Assembly (NCBI GenBank): GCA_016744675.1
Contig: JADGDX010000024.1
Span: forward strand, 1-39,861
Origin: Desulfuromusa sp.
GTDB lineage: Bacteria; Desulfobacterota; Desulfuromonadia; Desulfuromonadales; Geopsychrobacteraceae
Length of the DNA stretch: 39,861 nt
Reading direction: 5' to 3'
In this document: one piece after another, positions 7,354 through 15,623 of the stretch
Layout: every line of letters begins with the position of its first letter
Numbering within the stretch: the stretch's first letter is position 1
Notes under the pieces: model-generated
The model's database searches: none
Told to the model about the DNA's origin: nothing
The model's input: only the letters and a program-made list of their open reading frames with translations
Position numbers and translations under genes: made by a program

Positions 7354-9267
7354 GTGGCAGAACAAGGGCATTTTATTATTGGTACTGCAGGTCATGTCGA
7401 TCATGGAAAATCGGCTTTGATTGGTGCGCTAACTGGTGTCGAAACCGATCGATTAGGGGAAGAAAAAGAGCGCGGAATCTCGATAGAGCTGGGATTTGCT
7501 CCCCTTGATCTCGGTCATGGACAGATTGCCGGTGTTGTTGATGTGCCCGGCCATGAAAAATTTATCCCTCAAATGCTCAGCGGTATTGCCGGAATCGACC
7601 TGGTTCTTCTTGTGATTGATGCCAATGAAGGGGTGATGCCCCAAACCCGTGAACACTTGCAGATTATGCAACTGTTGCAGGTGAAAAAGGGGATATTGGT
7701 TTTATCAAAATGCGATCTGGTTGAGCCTGACTGGCTGGATATTGTAGAGGAAGAAATTCGCGAGCAGGTCAGTGGCACGTTTTTGGATAAAGCGCCGTGC
7801 TGTCGCGTTTCGGCAATTACCGGAGATGGGCTTCCCAACTTGATGGACGTGATCCGTGAACAACTCAAGGAGGTTCCTATCCGTGATTCCGGCGGAGCGA
7901 TTCGTTTGCCGGTTGATCGTTGCTTCAGTATCAGCGGGTTTGGAACTGTTGTCACCGGGACCTTGAATAGTGGAAAAATTAAACCTGGAGATACACTTGA
8001 AATATTACCTTCATCTGTGAGTGCACGAGTACGCGAGGCTCAGGTTCATGATAAACAGGTTTCAACAGTTTACGCCGGTCAGCGTGTCGCCTTGAACCTT
8101 TCTGGTGTGACCCGAGAAGAGGTTCCTCGAGGTTCCATCATCGGGACACCAGGGTTGTTCCGAGCAAGCCAGAGAATTGATGTGCGCTTGCAGCTTCTTA
8201 AGGAGGCTCCTCGAGCGTTGAAGTTCCGTGATCCAGTCCATTTTCATTTGGGGACCGGCCGTAGCGTTGCCAATGTTGTCTTGCTTGATCGTGAAGAAAT
8301 GGCCCCGGGTGACGAAGCTCTAGTGCAGATCACCCTTGATCATCCATTGCTTGCACATCGTGGTGATCGCTTTATTATTCGCTCATATTCTCCTATGGTG
8401 ACGATCGGTGGAGGGGCGGTGATTGATGCTGAGCCCCAAAAACATAAACGTTTTCGCAGTGAAGTGACCCAGCGCTTAAGCGACTTGGCTTCCGGAGATC
8501 TGGGCTTTTGGTTGCAGAAGTTGGATGAACTTGGGGTGGCTCGCTTAAGAGATCTTGAAAAACAGACTGGAACCGGACGTGAACAATTGCTTCAGGGTTT
8601 AGAAAAACTTAAGGAAGCTGGTCAGGTTGAACTCCTAGCTGAGCAATGGGTGATTGCTGATCGGGTTCGCAGTTGGAAACAACAATTTGTACAGATTGTG
8701 ACCGATTACCAACAGCAACACCATTTGCACCATGGGATTCCGCGTGCAACGTTACAATCGCGCTTGTCGGAAAAACTTGCCCCAAAAGGGTTTGAAGTTC
8801 TATTGCAATGGGCTTTTGGTGAGAACCTCGTTGTCCAAAACCGTGATTTGATAGCAACACCTGATTGGGAACCGCAGCCGACAGATAGAGAGAAAGAGAT
8901 CCTGACTCGTATTGATCACCATTTTCTTTCAAATGGTTTTCAGGTGAAAAACAATAAAGATGTCTTTGTCCAGTTGGGACTGGATGGTTTGGATAGTGAG
9001 GCTTTTCTTTCTTATCTAGTTTTTGAAGGGGCTCTTGTTCGTCTTAATCAGGAAAGTTCTCTGCATATGCAAAGCTACCTTAAGGCTGAAAAATTACTGA
9101 TTGAAATTTTTCAGCAACAGGAAACGCTGTCTTTGGCTGAGTTCAGGGATAAGCTCGGTAGTGGGCGGAAATTGATCCAAGCACTTTTGGAACTGTTTGA
9201 CAGTCAGAAATATACACGTAGAACTGGAGAAAATCGTGTCGCCTGGCAATTGCCAGAGACCTCTTGA
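7354..9267 (+). CDS. selB: Selenocysteine-specific elongation factor SelB
   Basis: SelB is the GTPase that brings Sec-tRNA(Sec) to ribosomes stalled at UGA by binding a SECIS hairpin in the mRNA. The 637-residue protein shows G1 GHVDHGKS (13-20), switch/G3 DVPGHEKF (63-70) and G4 SKCD (118-121). EF-Tu-like beta-barrel domains follow to about residue 375, then the C-terminal winged-helix repeats that bind SECIS RNA, ending at GRKLIQALLELFDSQKYTRR. It starts with GTG, supported by AGAGG 8 bases upstream inside the end of selA. A full complement of domains indicates an active decoding system, which agrees with the in-frame UGA in the next gene. Confidence 0.97.
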   Translation: MAEQGHFIIGTAGHVDHGKSALIGALTGVETDRLGEEKERGISIELGFAPLDLGHGQIAGVVDVPGHEKFIPQMLSGIAGIDLVLLVIDANEGVMPQTREHLQIMQLLQVKKGILVLSKCDLVEPDWLDIVEEEIREQVSGTFLDKAPCCRVSAITGDGLPNLMDVIREQLKEVPIRDSGGAIRLPVDRCFSISGFGTVVTGTLNSGKIKPGDTLEILPSSVSARVREAQVHDKQVSTVYAGQRVALNLSGVTREEVPRGSIIGTPGLFRASQRIDVRLQLLKEAPRALKFRDPVHFHLGTGRSVANVVLLDREEMAPGDEALVQITLDHPLLAHRGDRFIIRSYSPMVTIGGGAVIDAEPQKHKRFRSEVTQRLSDLASGDLGFWLQKLDELGVARLRDLEKQTGTGREQLLQGLEKLKEAGQVELLAEQWVIADRVRSWKQQFVQIVTDYQQQHHLHHGIPRATLQSRLSEKLAPKGFEVLLQWAFGENLVVQNRDLIATPDWEPQPTDREKEILTRIDHHFLSNGFQVKNNKDVFVQLGLDGLDSEAFLSYLVFEGALVRLNQESSLHMQSYLKAEKLLIEIFQQQETLSLAEFRDKLGSGRKLIQALLELFDSQKYTRRTGENRVAWQLPETS

Positions 9268-9300
9268 AAACATTTTGAATAGAAAATAGGAAAATTAGAG

Positions 9301-10338
9301 ATGAGTGTTCGTCTGACGTCTTTATCACGCAGCTCTGGGTGAGCGGCAAAAATTGGTCCTGAGACCCTAGCTCAAGTTTTGAGCCAGCTTCCACATGTAA
9401 ATCATCCCGATCTTCTTTCTCAAGAGATTCCTTTTGCCGATGCGGCAATTTATCGATTGAACGATTCTGAGGCGTTAGTCCAATCCGTTGATTTTTTTAC
9501 TCCTGTGGTTGATGACGCGTACCGTTATGGTCAGATCGCCGCGGCAAATGCACTTTCCGACTTGTTTGCTGTTGGTGCTCGTCCTCTGACTGCTTTGAAT
9601 ATGGTTTCTTTTCCTGTTGGTTGTTTAGAGGCTGATGTGTTGATTAAGATCCTGCAGGGGGGTGCTGAACGTGTCCATGCGGCGGGTGCCGTTGTTGCTG
9701 GTGGACACTCTATAGAAGATGATGAGCCGAAATATGGATTGAGTGTCACAGGGTTGGTTAATCCGGAGACAATGGTCACGACCTGTGGTTGTCGCCCCGG
9801 AGATCAGCTTTATCTGACCAAGCCTTTGGGAACTGGCCTTTTGACGACGGCACTAAAAGGAGAGATGTTGACAGAAATTGACATTTCTGAGGCCATAGAT
9901 GGGATGACGATGTTGAATAAGGCTGCTGCTGAGGTCATGTTGGCAGTGGGCGTTTCAGCCTGTACAGATATTACCGGATTTGGGCTAATCGGGCATGCTT
10001 CTGAAATGGCGCAAGCTAGCGAAATTTCGCTCAAACTCTTTGTCAGTGATCTTCCTGCTTATCCTCACGCACGTGAGATGGCAGAAATGGGTCTTGTCCC
10101 AGCGGGGTCTCACCGTAATCGAGATTTTTACTTTCCTTGGCTGGATGGTCATGAGAATTGTGATCCTATCTCTCTTGATTTACTCAGTGATGCGCAAACG
10201 TCTGGAGGATTATTGATAGCTGTAGCAAAAGAGAAAGCTGTGCTATTGGAGAAGGCCCTAGCTGAACAGTCGGTCCCTGTCCATTTAGTCGGTGAGGTTG
10301 TCTCTGGTGCTCCTGGTCGTTTGGTTTTGGAGCCCTGA
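9301..10338 (+). CDS. selD: Selenide, water dikinase SelD, selenocysteine-containing (UGA at 9340-9342)
   Basis: SelD makes selenophosphate from selenide and ATP. The frame from ATG 9301 runs MSVRLTSLSRSSG, then TGA at codon 14, then AAKIGPETLAQVLSQL and the rest of SelD without a break, for 345 residues in total (E. coli SelD has 347). E. coli has the catalytic pair Cys17 and Lys20; here Sec14 and Lys17 occupy the same positions, so the UGA is read as selenocysteine rather than stop. Later blocks VDFFTPVVDDAYRYGQIAAAN, AVGARPLTALNM and GGHSIEDDEPKYGLSVTG are classic SelD. A conventional gene caller would start at TTG 9379 and lose the catalytic site. Its stop overlaps the ATG of the next gene (ATGA). 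Confidence 0.96.
9340..9384 (+). promoter_or_regulatory. SECIS-like hairpin following the selD UGA
   Basis: Downstream of the UGA (9340-9342) a hairpin forms from GCTCAA (9370-9375), loop GTT (9376-9378) and TTGAGC (9379-9384). The loop starts 33 nt after the UGA and opens with G-U, which fits the usual bacterial SECIS (apical loop 16-37 nt away, G in the first two loop bases). A second small hairpin, GGTC/GACC with loop CTGA (9355-9366), lies between. Which one SelB binds cannot be told by eye. Confidence 0.65.
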
Positions 10339-10502
10339 TGATTTTTGGGCTTGGCCTTTGGGAGCTATTCCTGTTGGGGGGGCTTTTTGTCGCTTTATTT
10401 GGCTTGAAACGATTCCCTGATGCTGCCCGGCAAGTGGGGCGTTTTCATGGTTTGAGTCAGCGGTTAAAAAGAAAATTTGGCTGGCTATCCCGCTTTTTTT
10501 GA
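10338..10502 (+). CDS. TatA/TatE-like small membrane protein, coupled to selD
   Basis: This is a 54-residue ORF (MIFGLGLWELFLLGGLFVAL, then FGLKRFPDAARQVGRF and a basic tail). It has the TatA layout: a short periplasmic start with an acidic residue (E9), one hydrophobic helix (about 4-21), the hinge FG-x-KR-x-P, and an amphipathic basic helix. TatA proteins form the pore-associated multimer of the twin-arginine translocase, which exports folded cofactor enzymes. The ATG overlaps the selD stop (ATGA), implying translational coupling. It is shorter than typical TatA and lacks a long acidic tail. No tatB or tatC is nearby, so a dedicated accessory role is only inferred. Confidence 0.75.
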   Translation: MIFGLGLWELFLLGGLFVALFGLKRFPDAARQVGRFHGLSQRLKRKFGWLSRFF

Positions 10503-10512
10503 TCAGATAAAC

Positions 10513-10541
10513 GATCTTCCGGAGCGTTGCTCCAGAAGATC
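10513..10541. terminator. Hairpin between convergent operons
   Basis: GATCTTC (10513-10519) pairs with GAAGATC (10535-10541), and inside it GGAGC pairs with GCTCC across one C/A mismatch and a GTT loop. It sits between the convergent sel operon and the synthetase-like gene. No clear T-run follows on either strand, so termination is likely by position rather than by a canonical signal. Confidence 0.55.
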
Positions 10542-10549
10542 GATCATGC

Positions 10550-12415
10550 CTACAGCCCTTCCATTTGGTGGGAAATCTCTTTCAATAAGGCACGGTTGAT
10601 TTCATTATCGGGTGTTTTCGGTAAGAATTTTGTGAGCCGAATTGCGTCAGGCAGGGCAAATTCACCACTTTCTTCAATAATATGTTCTTTGATGGACTGG
10701 AGAGATTCTGCGCTATAACTTTCATCTTGGTACGCTCGTAAAACGCAGAAGGCGATTAACATATAGCCGTAAACGGGATGATCAATAAAGACAACGGCAC
10801 ACTCCTTAACCCTTTCGTGGTTGAGGATCACTTTTTCAATCTCATCCAGTTTTCGATTTCCGGCACCAGAACTCAAAGCGATATCGGATCGTCCCGTTAG
10901 CATATAACTTCCATCTTGCCCTTGAATGGCTTCATCGCCGGTCGCGAAATATTTTTTACCTTCAAACTTTTCCCAATAGATAGAGCGGTATGCCTTGCTG
11001 TCTCCGTAGAGGTCACTACATATTGATGGGAGTGGATCAGTTAAAACCATAAAGCCAGCTTCATCAAATGCGTTAATGGTTTCGCCTGCTTTTGTGACCA
11101 AACGGCAATTAACACCGGGAAGGGGACGCAATTTGGTGTTTTGTTTGCTTCCTATCGTTCCTGGGACGTTGGCCATCAGGCTTCCCCCCGACTCCGTTTG
11201 GCCCCAGATGTTAACAAGTGGGATTTTTCCTTTTTTAGGGAGAGTGTGGAGAACCCATTGGTAGAGATCTTCTTTTATCTCACCGCCTCCACAACCAATC
11301 AGGCGTAGTGAATTTGCCGCTCTTGCTTCGTAATGGCGGCTATTTTTGGCGCGCATAACACTGCGCAACAATGCCGGGTTGCTAAACATCTTGGTGATGT
11401 GGAAACGATCAAGAAAATCAAAGAACAACGAACTGTTCTCGTAGGTAATACTTCCTTCGTAAATAAAAAGAGTGCTCCCCAGCGAGAGAGGTCCGTAAGC
11501 ACCGTAGGTGTGACCGGTGATCCAGGCGAGATCAGCGGTACACCAGAAGATATCTCGGTCATCCATATCAAAGAGGAGTTCAGTCGTAAACTGTGCCCAC
11601 ATTAGAAAGCCGATGGTGTTGTGAAGAACAGCCTTGGCAGTTTTTGTTTTGGATGATGTGTAAAGCATAAACAGTGGATCGTTTGCGGTACGAATCGTGT
11701 TGATCTTTGCCCCTTTTGAGAGCTCCTCGTCGGTAATCACATCCTGATACCAAAGGTCACGTTTCGGTTGCATGTGGACCCGTTCACCTGTCCGTTCAAT
11801 AACGATACAATGTTTCACTTTGTAATCGATTTTGTTCAGTGCATCGTTGACCTTCTCTTTAAGACGGTGGGCTGTTTGAGGGCAGCCGTCGGCGGTAATA
11901 ATAAAGTTTGCCTTGCAGTCTTGTAACCGCTCAGCCAAGGAGTCTGAAGAGTGGGCAATGTGGTAAATAATATGGACTGCACCAATTTGTGCACAGGCCA
12001 ACATCGTGACAATGGTTTCAGGTAGGTTGGGGGTGAAAATAAGGATTCTGTCTTGCTTTTTAACACCTAAGTTCACCAGTGCCATTGCGAGTCGTTCCAC
12101 CTCGTAGGCAAGAGTGTGGTAAGTGTATACTCTCTCCCGGCCATCAACACCAACCCACATCAATGCCGCTTTGTTCCGACGATGCGTGTGAAGGTGTTTC
12201 CCAATTGTGTTTTTCCAAATGTCAACTTTTCCGCTGGTAAACCATCGGTAAAATGGCTCCTGGTAGTTGTCTAGAACTTCGTGGTAAGGGGTGTCCCACG
12301 TCAAGTATTTCTTTGCTAGAGTATCAACCAGAGTATTTGTCTCCATTTCAAGGAGAGTTTCGTAGTCCTCAGTCGATATGACTTTGCGATCGTAGTAGCA
12401 GATGGGTTCAGTCAT
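10550..12415 (-). CDS. Acetyl-CoA synthetase homologue with degenerate catalytic motifs
   Basis: This 621-residue member of the acetyl-CoA synthetase branch of ANL enzymes has an ACAS-type N-terminus (YQEPFYRWFTSGKVDIWKN), CTADLAWITGHTYGAYGPL (292-310), NIWGQTESGG (402-411) and YFATGD (489-494). Key sites are changed. The phosphate loop normally near YTSGSTGKPKG reads YTSSKTKTAKA (252-262). The CoA-binding loop that carries arginines in Acs reads CPQTAHR (178-184). The C-terminal catalytic lysine of TRSGKI is replaced (TPDNEI, E605). WWQTE has lost one Trp to Gly. The frame is intact and in an operon, which argues against decay. It may bind a nucleotide or acyl ligand without making acyl-CoA, or use an unknown chemistry. 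It starts 3 bases after the upstream exonuclease stop. Confidence 0.8.
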   Translation of the reverse strand: MTEPICYYDRKVISTEDYETLLEMETNTLVDTLAKKYLTWDTPYHEVLDNYQEPFYRWFTSGKVDIWKNTIGKHLHTHRRNKAALMWVGVDGRERVYTYHTLAYEVERLAMALVNLGVKKQDRILIFTPNLPETIVTMLACAQIGAVHIIYHIAHSSDSLAERLQDCKANFIITADGCPQTAHRLKEKVNDALNKIDYKVKHCIVIERTGERVHMQPKRDLWYQDVITDEELSKGAKINTIRTANDPLFMLYTSSKTKTAKAVLHNTIGFLMWAQFTTELLFDMDDRDIFWCTADLAWITGHTYGAYGPLSLGSTLFIYEGSITYENSSLFFDFLDRFHITKMFSNPALLRSVMRAKNSRHYEARAANSLRLIGCGGGEIKEDLYQWVLHTLPKKGKIPLVNIWGQTESGGSLMANVPGTIGSKQNTKLRPLPGVNCRLVTKAGETINAFDEAGFMVLTDPLPSICSDLYGDSKAYRSIYWEKFEGKKYFATGDEAIQGQDGSYMLTGRSDIALSSGAGNRKLDEIEKVILNHERVKECAVVFIDHPVYGYMLIAFCVLRAYQDESYSAESLQSIKEHIIEESGEFALPDAIRLTKFLPKTPDNEINRALLKEISHQMEGL

Positions 12416-12418
12416 GAG

Positions 12419-13120
12419 TTATTGCTCCTTGTGGCGGATTTTATTTTGAGCACGAAACAAGTCGCCAACAGTTTTGTAAGAAGTTGGAAGTTCTTCCATG
12501 ATTTTGATGAAGACTTTGGCTGTGGCGACGACATCACCGAGGGCGGTGTGACGTTGATCACATTGAACGCAATATCGTTCAAGAAGATGGTCCAGCGGCT
12601 GATGTGCTTGGTCTTTGTGTGCTAATTGGTAGAGAAACATGGTGTCGAGCCATATTGCATTGTTAATACCGACACCATAGATTTCTTTGAGATGACGGTG
12701 AAGCATGCTGATATCAAAATTGATGTGATGTCCCACGATAACACTATTTCCGATAAACTGAAGAAATTCGGGGAGAACCTCGCCAATAACGGGCTTATCG
12801 ACAAACATGGAATCGACCATGCCATGAAATTCTGTCGACAGTGGTGGAATTGGGATAGGAGGTTTCGTGTAGGCTTCAAAGAGTTTCGTGATTTTCCCTT
12901 TTTTCATTTTAACGGCCCCGATGTTAATAATGACATCGTTCACCATATCTAGCCCCGTTGTCTCTAGATCAAGAACACAAACACTCGCTTCATGTACTTT
13001 ATGTTTCAAGACGGAGCGATCTTCGACTTTTCCACATCCCTGAATAACGAAGTTAACTAACGGGTCGCTGCTCGATTGTTGCTTTGTTCCCGAAATTCCT
13101 TTGAACAATGATTTCAACAT
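12419..13120 (-). CDS. DnaQ-like DEDDh 3'-5' exonuclease
   Basis: This is a 233-residue exonuclease of the DnaQ/RNase T superfamily. Metal-binding residues are all present: D51 and E53 in DLETTGL, D136 in HHINFD, and H191 with D196 in RHTALGD. The N-terminal 40 residues (MLKSLFKGISGTKQQ) are specific to this subfamily and not catalytic. I chose the ATG at 13120 over a longer frame to 13189, because the longer one would overlap the upstream gene by 53 bases and adds non-homologous residues. It lies 16 bases after the sensor-exonuclease and 3 bases before the synthetase homologue. The substrate (DNA, RNA or a nucleotide signal) is unknown. Confidence 0.88.
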   Translation of the reverse strand: MLKSLFKGISGTKQQSSSDPLVNFVIQGCGKVEDRSVLKHKVHEASVCVLDLETTGLDMVNDVIINIGAVKMKKGKITKLFEAYTKPPIPIPPLSTEFHGMVDSMFVDKPVIGEVLPEFLQFIGNSVIVGHHINFDISMLHRHLKEIYGVGINNAIWLDTMFLYQLAHKDQAHQPLDHLLERYCVQCDQRHTALGDVVATAKVFIKIMEELPTSYKTVGDLFRAQNKIRHKEQ

Positions 13121-13136
13121 GAGTTTGATTCCATTT

Positions 13137-15296
13137 TTAGTAAGCCACTTTTGCAAAAGGTGATTGAGATGTTGCAGCAATAGCATCATTCAATGTGTAG
13201 ATATCGTGTGCTTCGAGAAGTGGGATCAGTTTGGTCAAAACTTCACCCGTCACGATAGCATCCCCGAGGGCGGTATGTCGTCCTACAATAGTGACATTTA
13301 AGCGCTCTGCCAAATCATCAAGGGAGTGAGAGTCTTGATTAGGATGGAGGATTGACGAGAGTAGCATTGTGTCCAGAACTGGATTATCAAATATAATTCC
13401 AGTTTTTTCTTCCTGAAGTTGTAGAAAACGCATATCAAACGCTGCATTGTGGGCAATTAGTACAGAGTTTTCGACGAATTTGTGAAAGTGTGGAAGAACT
13501 ATATCGATCGTTGGCTGCCCTTTGAGCAGTTCAGGTTGAATCCCATGTATAGCAACTGATTCTGGGGGGACAAACCGTTTTGGGTCGACCAGTTGGTCAA
13601 TAACTTCATGGTTAAGCAGGTGTCCATTGACAATTCGGACCGCTCCCAGTTGGATGATTTCATCTCCCTTTGATGGGTTTAAGCCCGTTGTTTCGGTATC
13701 GAAAACAACATAGGTCAGCTTACGCAGTGGGATCTGCCCTAGTTCGTTCCCGTCTCCGCGATTGAAAAGATCGAATTCGTATGAAATGGGACGATGCTCA
13801 ACTTCATTTTGTATTGATAGGCAGCGGTCTTGATCGATGGGAGTGAAGTCGATTTTCACACCCACATATTCACCTTGATCTCCTGGGATGGGTGAAATAT
13901 GTCCAGAAAGATTGTCGATTGTATCTTTGAAATTAAGCAGGTTTCCTTTGGAGTCTGTAATCAAAGGAGTCAATTGCCAGGTCTCGATCAGTGCCTTGTC
14001 AGCACTTGCTTGAGGCCAGGTAACAAGTAATTCTGCTCCAGACTCATCAGATGCAGTTAACGTAAGGATTAGTTCTTGAATCTGGACGTGGTTGCTGAGT
14101 AATCCCGCAAGGTGTGAAATCGCCTGAACCATTGAGTAGCTGTCAAGTTGTAACCAGATTCCTTTTGGTGCCAAGGGGGTCACTTTGATGGAGAATCTTT
14201 CACTCACATTATTGCTGATGACATCAAGAAGATTGTGGGCAAGAACATTTTCATTTTTACTCAGTGAATGGAGATGAAGAGCGTAATTAGCTCTCGCTTC
14301 ATTGACCTTATCTTGTAGTGAATTTGCGGCGGATTTTATCTTTTTGCGATAATTAGATAGTTCCTCTGGGTCAAGTTTTGGGCGGTCAAGGAGAGTTGTG
14401 ATTGAATCCGTTATTTCGTCAAGATCTTTTTGCTGTTCATCGATCAGCGACTGGATGATTGTATCGCGACGACTGTCGGATTCTATTTGGTGGGTCATGT
14501 CTTCAAGTGTGAGAACATACCCAGAAATTGTCTTAACTTTATTTTGTTCGGTAAATACTGGAGCCATATTGACTCTTAGGCAGAGCCCTGTATGCAGGTT
14601 GATCATAGATTTATTGACCATCTTGGATCGGCCCGAGGTGTGACACTTATGAAGCATCTCCAAACCGTGAACAATAGGATCGCGATCAAGGATACTAAAA
14701 ATTGAACGCCCCAGACCGAGGATTCCCTGGGTTGATTTTTCTTTGTTTGGTGGTGTGACTGTTTCCTTAAAGAGTTCTTGGGCCTGCTGGTTGTAAAGCA
14801 AAACCTGCCCATCAGTATTGCAGACAATAACTCCGTGTGGTAGTTCCGACATGAGCGCTGCGAGGCGAGTTCGTTCTTCTGTGAGGGTCTCCTGAGCAAT
14901 AGCAATTTTACCAGCGACATCTTTTTGTAAATTGGCAAAAGCATCGGCGGATTGATTGATAATTTCAGAAAGATATTCAATTTCTTTGGAGGCATTTTTT
15001 ATTTGCGCACGGTGTTCTGGATTGACGGATGAAATTATTTTTGCACTTTCTGCAAGCTTGAGAATGGGGATAATGTAATCGTTGAACAGCAGGTTGATTA
15101 TTGCGCCGATGATAAAAAGGATCGTGATTGTCCCCAGAAGGGGGAAAGGGGTTAGTTTGCTGAGCATCTCACTCAGTGCAAGTTGTTGGGTGTCATTGAT
15201 GCTAACCCACGAACCGATAAGGCTAGCAACAATGATACTGATCAGCGCAAAATAGATTGCACTGAGGAAAATCCAGTATTTAAAACTCGGCTTCAC
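13137..15296 (-). CDS. Membrane PAS / degenerate histidine-kinase protein fused to a DEDDh exonuclease
   Basis: The 719-residue protein has two membrane helices (about 8-30 and 51-71) flanking a very short periplasmic part. Then come a HAMP-like and coiled-coil linker (75-145), a PAS domain (about 146-265, LMSELPHGVIVCNTDGQVLLYN) and a helical stretch (270-345). A region with the outline of an HATPase domain (350-485) follows, and finally a DnaQ-type exonuclease (527-695). The exonuclease has all catalytic residues: D533 and E535 in DTETTGL, D621 in HNAAFD, H674 and D679 in RHTALGD. No phosphoacceptor H-box or ATP-binding N-box is recognisable, so the kinase part looks like a signal-relay scaffold rather than an active kinase. 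First gene of the three-gene operon. Confidence 0.85.
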   Translation of the reverse strand: MKPSFKYWIFLSAIYFALISIIVASLIGSWVSINDTQQLALSEMLSKLTPFPLLGTITILFIIGAIINLLFNDYIIPILKLAESAKIISSVNPEHRAQIKNASKEIEYLSEIINQSADAFANLQKDVAGKIAIAQETLTEERTRLAALMSELPHGVIVCNTDGQVLLYNQQAQELFKETVTPPNKEKSTQGILGLGRSIFSILDRDPIVHGLEMLHKCHTSGRSKMVNKSMINLHTGLCLRVNMAPVFTEQNKVKTISGYVLTLEDMTHQIESDSRRDTIIQSLIDEQQKDLDEITDSITTLLDRPKLDPEELSNYRKKIKSAANSLQDKVNEARANYALHLHSLSKNENVLAHNLLDVISNNVSERFSIKVTPLAPKGIWLQLDSYSMVQAISHLAGLLSNHVQIQELILTLTASDESGAELLVTWPQASADKALIETWQLTPLITDSKGNLLNFKDTIDNLSGHISPIPGDQGEYVGVKIDFTPIDQDRCLSIQNEVEHRPISYEFDLFNRGDGNELGQIPLRKLTYVVFDTETTGLNPSKGDEIIQLGAVRIVNGHLLNHEVIDQLVDPKRFVPPESVAIHGIQPELLKGQPTIDIVLPHFHKFVENSVLIAHNAAFDMRFLQLQEEKTGIIFDNPVLDTMLLSSILHPNQDSHSLDDLAERLNVTIVGRHTALGDAIVTGEVLTKLIPLLEAHDIYTLNDAIAATSQSPFAKVAY

Positions 15297-15623
15297 GTAA
15301 CTAAAGTCCTGTATTAAAAATCAAGGGACGCTTTCCTTTTTTCTATACAGATTGCTCAAATATAAGGTGCTATTTCATTGTATCGAAATCGTTGGAAAAT
15401 ATCTCCTCGCCTGAATCGTTCTTTTCATTAAGACTTAAACAAATATATGACAAAATAGTACATATGGCAAACGTTGTTGTATTTTTATCAGAGATAATTA
15501 GTTGAATGAATAGAAAAGCCGCTGTACATGGGTACAACGGCTTTTTGAAAAATCTAGATTGGGTTCTGCGGTCAGTTTTTTCTGAAAATGTCTAACCAGA
15601 ACATTGATTCTGTCTCAGCTTTT
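15297..15623. other. Intergenic region between purC and the exonuclease operon
   Basis: These 327 bases should hold the promoter of the minus-strand exonuclease operon. I see only A/T-rich sequence with no confident -35/-10 pair and no sigma-54 site. The half near purC contains the purC terminator. No RNA gene or coding frame is supported. Confidence 0.5.
15513..15546 (-). terminator. Intrinsic terminator of the ppiD-purC unit (bidirectional form)
   Basis: AGCCG and TGTAC (15517-15526) pair with GTACA and CGGCT across one mismatch around a small loop. T-runs flank it on both strands (TTTT on minus, TTTTT on plus). It lies about 80 bases beyond the purC stop. Confidence 0.8.

Noticed and set aside
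9355..9366. GGTC/GACC mini-hairpin as the SECIS
   Set aside because: Only 4 bp and the loop CTGA does not open with G; the GCTCAA hairpin with loop GTT fits the SECIS pattern better. It is kept only as a secondary possibility.
9379..10338. selD starting at TTG 9379
   Set aside because: This start is an artefact of the in-frame TGA; it would remove the catalytic N-terminus, while the frame from 9301 gives a complete SelD with Sec at the catalytic position.
10503..10549. A tRNA-Sec (selC) gene next to the sel operon
   Set aside because: No long tRNA-like fold with anticodon TCA is seen in the sel region or its flanks; selC must lie elsewhere.
13121..13189. Upstream extension of the DnaQ-like exonuclease
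   Set aside because: It would overlap the sensor-exonuclease coding end by 53 bases and add residues not typical of the family; MLKSLFKG at 13120 is a better start.
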